Of a stretch of 5,789 nt of DNA, positions 1 to 4,269 are shown piece by piece; positions within the stretch are counted from its first letter, which is position 1; each line of letters opens with the position of its first letter. A program made the position numbers and the translations under genes. The notes under the pieces are model-generated. The model was not told the DNA's origin. It worked only from the letters and a program-made list of their open reading frames with translations, and did no database searches. This stretch comes from JANMDR01 sp031409495 (GTDB taxonomy: Bacteria; Pseudomonadota; Gammaproteobacteria; Burkholderiales; Usitatibacteraceae): assembly GCA_031409495.1 (NCBI GenBank), contig JANNXI010000166.1:1-5789 (forward strand), written 5' to 3'.

Positions 1-348
1 GTCGATGCCTTCGTCGATATAGTTTGCCGTTAGCGTTACCAATACATCGTATTCATTTTTGTCAGTCGTGAATAAATGGCCGCCGGTGCTGGGTACATAG
101 ATACGGTAGCGGCTTTGTGCTGATGGGTTGATGGTGGTGACGCTGAAGGTGACGGTGCTGGAAACCATTACCGCGCTAAGCGCCACATTACTTTGGGCGT
201 TAAAACTACCGTACACCGGAGCGGCAGCCACAATAAAGCTCTGAGTGGCTGTTGCTGCCGCAGCAAAGCTCGTTTTGCCGGCTTGGTTGGCTGTAATACT
301 GCAAGTACCTGTGCTTATTGCGGTTGGAGTTTTGCGTGCAAGCTGAAG
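1..348 (-). pseudogene. Ig-like/DUF5648 protein remnant, C-terminal part, runs off left edge
   Basis: This minus-strand frame is open for 116 codons from an in-frame stop at 349-351 to the window edge, but it has no ATG in its first half. The first ~40 residues (TAISTGTCSITANQAGKTSF, then a TQSFIV strand) match the end of a bacterial Ig-like repeat of the kind seen in secreted adhesins and putative surface proteins. The last ~40 residues (RYRIYVPSTGGHLFTTDKNE, then a DEGI ending) match the start of a DUF5648 repeat, which often accompanies secreted hydrolases; its function is unknown. Just upstream, the expected start of the Ig-like domain (LTSACTQNS) appears in a different frame, which points to a single-base-scale frameshift near 318-335. 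Beyond that lies a dispersed hairpin repeat instead of more protein. I infer a truncated, frameshifted remnant. A functional gene with a sequencing error is the main alternative. Confidence 0.6.
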
Positions 349-350
349 TT

Positions 351-390
351 AAAAGCAGTGCCTGAAGATGCCCGATTATAGGGCGTTTCC
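351..390 (+). repeat. Dispersed hairpin repeat, copy A
   Basis: The core CCTGAAGATGCCC, a 7-base loop GATTATA and GGGCGTTTCC form a stem ATGCCC/GGGCGT with one G-T pair. The core matches copy B at 4137-4166 and copy C at 4681-4710, and the upstream flank AAAAGC is also shared with copy C. It sits directly upstream of the broken Ig-like fragment. In the phase used by the coding copies it reads PEDARL and then a stop. Confidence 0.65.
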
Positions 391-497
391 AAGCAATCAA
401 GAAGTCATTCGAGGTTGTCGAACCGTTTGTATGCAGGCGTGTTGGCCGCTTGCCGACGCACAATCGTCGCTTATTCGAAATCATTTTCAAGAATCCC

Positions 498-526
498 TTG
501 ACATTAAAGGCTAAATAACTAATCAT
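498..526 (+). promoter_or_regulatory. Candidate sigma-70 promoter of the ArsR-type gene
   Basis: A perfect -35 hexamer TTGACA at 498-503 is followed, after the standard 17-bp spacer, by AATCAT at 521-526, which matches TATAAT at four of six positions. The expected transcription start is around 532-534, coinciding with the ATG of the downstream gene at 533. The -10 lies inside the palindrome at 515-534, so a bound repressor would occlude it. A short inverted repeat TCAAG-N5-CTTGA (487-501) overlaps the -35. The -35 is convincing; the -10 is only moderate. Confidence 0.55.
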
Positions 527-534
527 GTAGTTAT
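515..534. promoter_or_regulatory. Palindromic operator 1 (7-6-7), probable autoregulatory site
   Basis: ATAACTA (515-521) and TAGTTAT (528-534) are perfect reverse complements separated by six bases. The site covers the predicted -10 and the start codon of the ArsR-type gene. The same geometry, with one base changed symmetrically in each arm, recurs at 863-882. ArsR-family dimers bind imperfect A/T-rich palindromes of about this size overlapping promoters, so autorepression is the natural reading. Binding is inferred, not shown. Confidence 0.65.
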
Positions 535-841
535 GAACACCGATTACACCAAAGCCATTCCGCCTCAGTGGCAATCTATTTCCAAAGTCTTTGCGGCTTT
601 GGGGGACGCGCATCGGCAGCGGATATTGTTGATGTTTGAACCTGAGGAACGGTTGAACATTGGCCAGATTGTTGACGTTTCGACCTTATCGCGGTCGGCG
701 GTGGTGCATCATTTGCGGATTTTGCGCGAGGCTGGTGTGTTGGAAAACGAAAAAGTGGGCAAGGAAGTGTACTTTTGGTTGAATAAAGCGCCGCTCTTGC
801 AGTCGTTGCAAGCGGTAATGGATTATGTGCAGCAACAGTAA
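533..841 (+). CDS. ArsR-family winged-helix transcriptional repressor
   Basis: This 102-residue protein has the size and layout of ArsR/SmtB-family dimeric repressors. A helical start carries the hallmark FAALGDAHRQRILLMF (20-35), which matches the family's 'LADPTRRRIL' region. The helix-turn-helix runs from about 43 to 67, with recognition helix TLSRSAVVHHLRILREAG (51-68). The wing is LENEKVGKEVYFWLN (70-84), and a last helix (86-101) probably serves dimerisation. There is no cysteine in the protein and no ELCVCDL-type motif, so thiol-based arsenic or cadmium sensing and thiol-redox sensing look excluded; the ligand is unknown. No Shine-Dalgarno precedes ATG 533 and no other ATG occurs before residue 34, while the promoter places transcription start at about the same base, so the message may be leaderless. 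A palindrome covers its start and a near twin lies before the next gene, suggesting autoregulation and local control. Family assignment is firm; target and signal are inferred. Confidence 0.92.
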   Translation: MNTDYTKAIPPQWQSISKVFAALGDAHRQRILLMFEPEERLNIGQIVDVSTLSRSAVVHHLRILREAGVLENEKVGKEVYFWLNKAPLLQSLQAVMDYVQQQ

Positions 842-855
842 CACTGCTTTTTTTT
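836..855 (+). terminator. Weak candidate intrinsic terminator overlapping the regulator's stop codon
   Basis: CAGT (836-839), loop AAC and ACTG (843-846) form a short 4-bp hairpin, and after one C a run of eight T follows (848-855). An alternative stem is GCAG (829-832) with CTGC (844-847). The T-run is typical of rho-independent termination, but both stems are weak, so read-through into the amidohydrolase gene is possible. Confidence 0.4.
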
Positions 856-862
856 CGCCTTT

Positions 863-882
863 ATAGCTATAAAATTAGCTAT
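863..882. promoter_or_regulatory. Palindromic operator 2 (7-6-7) with overlapping -10-like box
   Basis: ATAGCTA (863-869) and TAGCTAT (876-882) are perfect reverse complements with a six-base spacer. Only the fourth base of the left arm and its partner in the right arm differ from operator 1 (ATAACTA / TAGTTAT). A good -10 match, TATAAA (868-873), lies inside it, though I see no clear -35. The site ends 24 bp before the ATG of the amidohydrolase gene, a position expected for repression. Control by the upstream ArsR-type protein is inferred from the shared architecture. Confidence 0.62.
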
Positions 883-906
883 TTAGTTTTGGCATTTAAG
901 GGGCAT

Positions 907-2163
907 ATGAACACTTCGAAGCGTGATTTTTTGAAGATGGGTTGTTTTAGTTGCTTTGCATTTGGCGCAGCGTGCGCTGAAACGCGGGCCGAAGCTGCGG
1001 TGCCGTCGCAGCAACGTGGCTTATCTTCGGGCCTGTTGCTCAATCCCTGTAAATCCGGTTTGCCCCCGCAGTTACGCGATCATCCCCTCACGCACGCCGC
1101 GTTTGCAGGCTTACAAGCCGACAAAGTGTGGGATGTGCATGCCCATTTGCTCGGTAATGGCGATTCAGGCTCGGGTTGCCAAATTAGTCCAAAATTGGAA
1201 GCGCTGTTGTATCCGCTGCAATTTTTGCAGAAGAAGTTTTTTCTCAACGGCGCGTGTGTAGACGAAGATTTGAAGCGGGTTGATGTTGATTATGTGGCGC
1301 GGCTGCAGTTGCTGATGGCTGATTTTCCGCCGGGCTTTAAATTGATGTTGTTGGCGTTTGATCATGCCCACACCGTTGATGGGGCGCAGCTTCCAAAAGA
1401 TTCAGCATTTTATGTGCCCAACAAATACTGCGCCAAGGTGGCGAGCGAAGCGCCGGCACGTTTTGCGTTCAGTGCGTCAATTCACCCTTATCGCGAGGAC
1501 GCCGCGCAGGCTTTGGGTGCGGCCGTGGCGCAGGGCGCGAAGGCGGTTAAATGGCTGCCTTCGGCGATGGGTATTGATCCGGCTAATCCGCGGTGCGATG
1601 CGTTCTATCAAGCGGCGGTTAAGCACAAGATTCCAATTATTTCGCACGCGGGGCAGGAGCGGGCGGTAAAGGGTGTGCATGCGCAGCAGTTTGGTAATCC
1701 GCTGCGGTTGCGTCGGGCGCTTGACCAAGGTGTGAAGGTAATTGTTGCCCATTGTGCAAGCATGGGGGAAGACGCTGATGAGTCTGGCACAATGGTGGAA
1801 AGTTTTAGCCTGTTTGAGAAAATGATGGCAGTTAGGTCGTACGAAGGGCAGCTGTTTGGGGACATTTCTGCCATTACGCAAACTAATAGAGCACCCTATT
1901 TGGCGCGGATTTTGGGGCATCATGGTTGGCAAATGCGGCTGCTAAATGGCTCCGATTATCCTCTGCCTGGTGTGGTTCCATTGTTTAACGTAGACAAGCT
2001 GGTGAGCAATGGTTGGTTAGCCGCAGATGTGGCAGCACATGTAACCGCGGTGCGTGAATACAACCCGCTATTGTTTGATTTTTTATTGAAGCGCCATTTG
2101 CGTGTGGATGGTGTTAAGTTTGCAGCGCCGGTGTTTGAAACGGCGCGGATTTTCAACCGGTAA
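907..2163 (+). CDS. Exported metal-dependent amidohydrolase (Amidohydrolase_2 family)
   Basis: This 418-residue protein belongs to the TIM-barrel amidohydrolase superfamily, whose members use one or two metal ions to hydrolyse amide or ester bonds or, in some branches, to decarboxylate. The expected metal and catalytic residues are visible: H78-A-H80 after strand VWDV, K215 in AVKWLPS, H247 in IISHAGQE, H282 in VIVAHCAS, and D350 in LLNGSDYPLPG. A further HAH occurs at 153-155. The N-terminus SKRDFLKMG resembles a Tat signal with Lys-Arg instead of Arg-Arg. A short hydrophobic stretch with three cysteines (13, 16, 23) and an AEA-type cleavage region near 28-31 follow, so periplasmic export is likely. 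I chose ATG 907 because AAGGGG (898-903) precedes it; an upstream in-frame TTG at 889 would spoil the signal peptide. Operator 2 lies just upstream and a lipid-remodelling gene starts 26 bp downstream. The substrate cannot be read from the sequence. Confidence 0.88.
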   Translation: MNTSKRDFLKMGCFSCFAFGAACAETRAEAAVPSQQRGLSSGLLLNPCKSGLPPQLRDHPLTHAAFAGLQADKVWDVHAHLLGNGDSGSGCQISPKLEALLYPLQFLQKKFFLNGACVDEDLKRVDVDYVARLQLLMADFPPGFKLMLLAFDHAHTVDGAQLPKDSAFYVPNKYCAKVASEAPARFAFSASIHPYREDAAQALGAAVAQGAKAVKWLPSAMGIDPANPRCDAFYQAAVKHKIPIISHAGQERAVKGVHAQQFGNPLRLRRALDQGVKVIVAHCASMGEDADESGTMVESFSLFEKMMAVRSYEGQLFGDISAITQTNRAPYLARILGHHGWQMRLLNGSDYPLPGVVPLFNVDKLVSNGWLAADVAAHVTAVREYNPLLFDFLLKRHLRVDGVKFAAPVFETARIFNR

Positions 2164-2189
2164 TATCCCTTCTTTTTAACGGAATAACT

Positions 2190-4121
2190 ATGTCTGCAAC
2201 TGCAAATAACACAACTGATGTTGCTAAAGAAGCGCCACCCACAGGCCAATTCGCGCTACTCGGCCAACGTCGTTTCGCTCCGTTTTTTTGGACGCAGTTT
2301 TTAGGTGCTGGCAATGACAATATTTTTAAGTTTGCCTTTACCGTGCTGGCGACCTATCACGCAGCGGAGTGGGGTGGTATGGACCCAAAAATTGCCGGTT
2401 CCATCATTGGGGGTTTGTTTGTGCTCCCATTTGTATTGTTTTCAGCCACTTGCGGACAGCTTGCTGATAAATATGAGAAAGGCATGCTTACGCGGCTAGT
2501 AAAAAACTTAGAAATTGCCTTCATGGTGCTTATCGGCATCGGCTTTATGACCAAAGCGGTGTCGTTACTGCTAATCGGCGTGTTTTTAATGGGTTGCCAT
2601 TCCACCTTATTTGGGCCGGTGAAGTTTGCCTATTTGCCGCAACATATGCGTGATGCAGAGCTGGTGGGTGCTAACGGTATGGTTGAAATGGGCACCTTCA
2701 CTGCTATTTTGCTAGGTACGATGTTGGGTGGCGCACTGGTTAATATCCCGGGTGTGGGGCCTACTTATGTTGCGGCAGTATCGATGCTTGTGGCAATAAT
2801 TGGTCGTATAAGTGCGCAGTTTTTGCCGCATTCTCCACCGCCTGAGCCTGATTTAAAAATTAACTGGAATCCAGTTACCGAAACCATCACCAATTTAAAA
2901 ATCGCCCATAAAAATCGAGCGGTGTTTCACTCGCTAATTGGCAACTCATGGTTATGGTTTTTCGGCTCGATTTTTCTCACCTCATTTACTGGTTTTAGTA
3001 AGGAAGTATTGGGCGGTACCGAAGGTGTTGTAACGCTGCTGTTGGGTTTATTTTCTGTGGGTATCGGTCTGGGATGCGTATTGTGCGAAAAGATGTCTGG
3101 CCATAAAATCGAAATCGGTTTAGTACCGTTTGGCGCGATCGGTATGACGTTGTTTGCGGTGGATTTGTACTTCGCTTCTCGTGGCCTTAAACCGCCTGCA
3201 GACGGCCTATTATTGGGCGTTTCCAGCCTTCTTTCAAGCTGGACTTATGTTCGTGTGATGCTTGATTTGTTTTTGCTTGCCATGTTTTCTGGCTTCTTCA
3301 GTGTGCCGCTTTACGCCATGATGCAAGCGCGGAGCGAAAAGAAATACCGCGCCCGCATTATTGCCGCGAACAATATTCTGAATGCGGTGTTTATGCTGGT
3401 GGCCGCAGCCATGGCTACTGTGCTTTTAAAAGCAGGGTTAACCCTACCGCAATTGTATTTAGTAGTCGGCATTATGAACGCCGCAGTGGCGCTTTATATC
3501 TTCTTGCTGATACCCGAATTTTTGATGCGTTTTGTCGTTTGGATGTTGATTCACACCTTTTATTCGGTGAAGAAAACCGGCCTAGAAAATATTCCGAACG
3601 AAGGCGCATGCGTGCTGGTGTGCAACCATGTTAGCTTTGTGGATGCGTTGGTTATAGGCGGCTGCGTATCGCGTCCGGTGCGCTTTGTGATGGACCATCG
3701 CATATATAAAGTACCGGTGCTCAATTTTGTGTTCCGCACCGGTAAAACGATTCCCATTGCGCCAGCGCGGGAGGATGAAGCCATGCTAAATCGTGCCTAC
3801 GAAGAAATTAGTGCGGGCCTAAAAGCAGGCGATATTATTTGCATATTTCCCGAAGGCCGTATTACTGACAATGGCGAGATGTATCCGTTTAAGGGCGGCA
3901 TTTCAAGAATTTTAGAAGCCGATAAAGTGCCGGTTATTCCGATGGCGCTGCAAGGGCTGTGGGGTAGCTTTTTCTCACGCTGGGGTGGAAAGGCGATGCG
4001 TTATCCGCGCGGCGTATTTTCACGCCTACATTTAGTGGTGGATAAACCAATGGCACCAGAAGCGGTAACACCTGATGCGCTCCACGCACGCGTGCTGACG
4101 CTGCGCGGAGCCGTTAAATAA
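2190..4121 (+). CDS. MFS lysophospholipid transporter (LplT-like) fused to PlsC-type acyltransferase
   Basis: Residues ~20-435 are a multi-pass major facilitator domain of about 12 hydrophobic segments, starting with the LplT-like FAPFFWTQFLGAGNDNIFKF. Residues ~440-643 are a PlsC/LPLAT glycerolipid acyltransferase domain. Its motif I is NHVSFVD (H480-x4-D485), the catalytic H-x4-D. Its acyl-acceptor motif is FPEGRITDNGEM (553-564), closer to the acyltransferase half of E. coli Aas than to classical PlsC, followed by VPVIPMALQGLWG. In E. coli, LplT flips lysophospholipids inward across the inner membrane and Aas reacylates them; here both steps appear joined in one chain. The acyl-ACP synthetase (AMP-binding) domain found in Aas and in longer three-part fusions is absent: the protein ends at 643 residues, so acyl donor supply must come from elsewhere. 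The Shine-Dalgarno is weak (GGA at 2181-2183). It probably shares a transcript with the amidohydrolase gene. A variant repeat copy is embedded at residues 336-345. Confidence 0.9.
   Translation: MSATANNTTDVAKEAPPTGQFALLGQRRFAPFFWTQFLGAGNDNIFKFAFTVLATYHAAEWGGMDPKIAGSIIGGLFVLPFVLFSATCGQLADKYEKGMLTRLVKNLEIAFMVLIGIGFMTKAVSLLLIGVFLMGCHSTLFGPVKFAYLPQHMRDAELVGANGMVEMGTFTAILLGTMLGGALVNIPGVGPTYVAAVSMLVAIIGRISAQFLPHSPPPEPDLKINWNPVTETITNLKIAHKNRAVFHSLIGNSWLWFFGSIFLTSFTGFSKEVLGGTEGVVTLLLGLFSVGIGLGCVLCEKMSGHKIEIGLVPFGAIGMTLFAVDLYFASRGLKPPADGLLLGVSSLLSSWTYVRVMLDLFLLAMFSGFFSVPLYAMMQARSEKKYRARIIAANNILNAVFMLVAAAMATVLLKAGLTLPQLYLVVGIMNAAVALYIFLLIPEFLMRFVVWMLIHTFYSVKKTGLENIPNEGACVLVCNHVSFVDALVIGGCVSRPVRFVMDHRIYKVPVLNFVFRTGKTIPIAPAREDEAMLNRAYEEISAGLKAGDIICIFPEGRITDNGEMYPFKGGISRILEADKVPVIPMALQGLWGSFFSRWGGKAMRYPRGVFSRLHLVVDKPMAPEAVTPDALHARVLTLRGAVK
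3195..3224 (+). repeat. Possible dispersed repeat copy E inside the transporter domain
   Basis: This 30-base stretch starts CCTGCAGACGGCC and ends GGGCGTTTCC. By hand alignment it matches copy A at 25 of 30 positions, including the last ten bases without change. It encodes PADGLLLGVS (residues 336-345), in the same codon phase as copies C and D, within a loop between membrane segments. Chance similarity cannot be excluded for a single diverged copy. Confidence 0.4.
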
Positions 4122-4136
4122 GCGCTTTTAGTACTG

Positions 4137-4166
4137 CTTGAAGATGCCCGTCTTTAGGGCGTCTGC
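4137..4166 (+). repeat. Dispersed hairpin repeat, copy B
   Basis: CTTGAAGATGCCC, loop GTCTTTA and GGGCGTC form a 7-bp stem (GATGCCC/GGGCGTC, one G-T pair). It begins 15 bp after the stop codon of the lipid gene and in the same frame, reading LEDARL and then stop, as copy A does. About 25 of 31 positions match copy A. No T-run follows, so it is not a classical intrinsic terminator, though the hairpin could protect the 3' end of the message. Confidence 0.65.
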
Positions 4167-4217
4167 AGCGATACTTTATTTGAACTTAATGCAGTATCTG
4201 CAGCGTCTAGAAGATGC
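4163..4217. repeat. Two further inverted repeats in the intergenic region
   Basis: CTGCA-GC-GATACT (4163-4175) pairs with AGTATC-TGCAG (4193-4203), giving 11 bp with a two-base bulge around a 17-base loop. GCGTCT (4203-4208) pairs with AGATGC (4212-4217), giving 6 bp with one G-T pair around loop AGA. TCTGCAGCG also occurs as a direct repeat (4162-4170 and 4197-4205). With copy B this makes three adjacent hairpins between two genes. The right-hand part (TAGAAGATGCG, later GCGGC) may be a decayed repeat relative. Role unknown. Confidence 0.5.
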
Positions 4218-4269
4218 GTAGATTCGCGGCTAATCGAAGCACTAATATTTTACTAAACAGGAAAATTCT

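Noticed and set aside
185..212. GCGCC...GGGCGT inverted repeat resembling the dispersed element
   Set aside because: It lacks the GAAGATG part and the 7-base loop, and lies in recognisable Ig-like/DUF5648 coding sequence.
193..381. Plus-strand 62-codon frame rich in Cys
   Set aside because: It is antisense to the Ig-like/DUF5648 remnant and ends inside repeat copy A; no ribosome binding site or family resemblance.
206..613. Minus-strand open frame of 135 codons across the promoter region
   Set aside because: It overlaps the ArsR-type gene and its promoter, has no recognisable domain, and its only family-like part (TSACTQNS) is the displaced start of the Ig-like remnant.
889..906. Upstream TTG start for the amidohydrolase
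   Set aside because: ATG 907 has the Shine-Dalgarno-like AAGGGG just before it and gives a clean signal-peptide start; TTG 889 would add six residues and place the ribosome site on the operator.
1477..1932. Minus-strand 151-codon frame inside the amidohydrolase gene
   Set aside because: Arginine/proline-rich shadow of a well-supported gene whose catalytic motifs lie on the plus strand.
2184..2190. ATAACTA half-site, identical to an operator 1 arm, at the start of the lipid gene
   Set aside because: The matching right arm is absent at the six-base spacing, so a single 7-base match is most likely chance.
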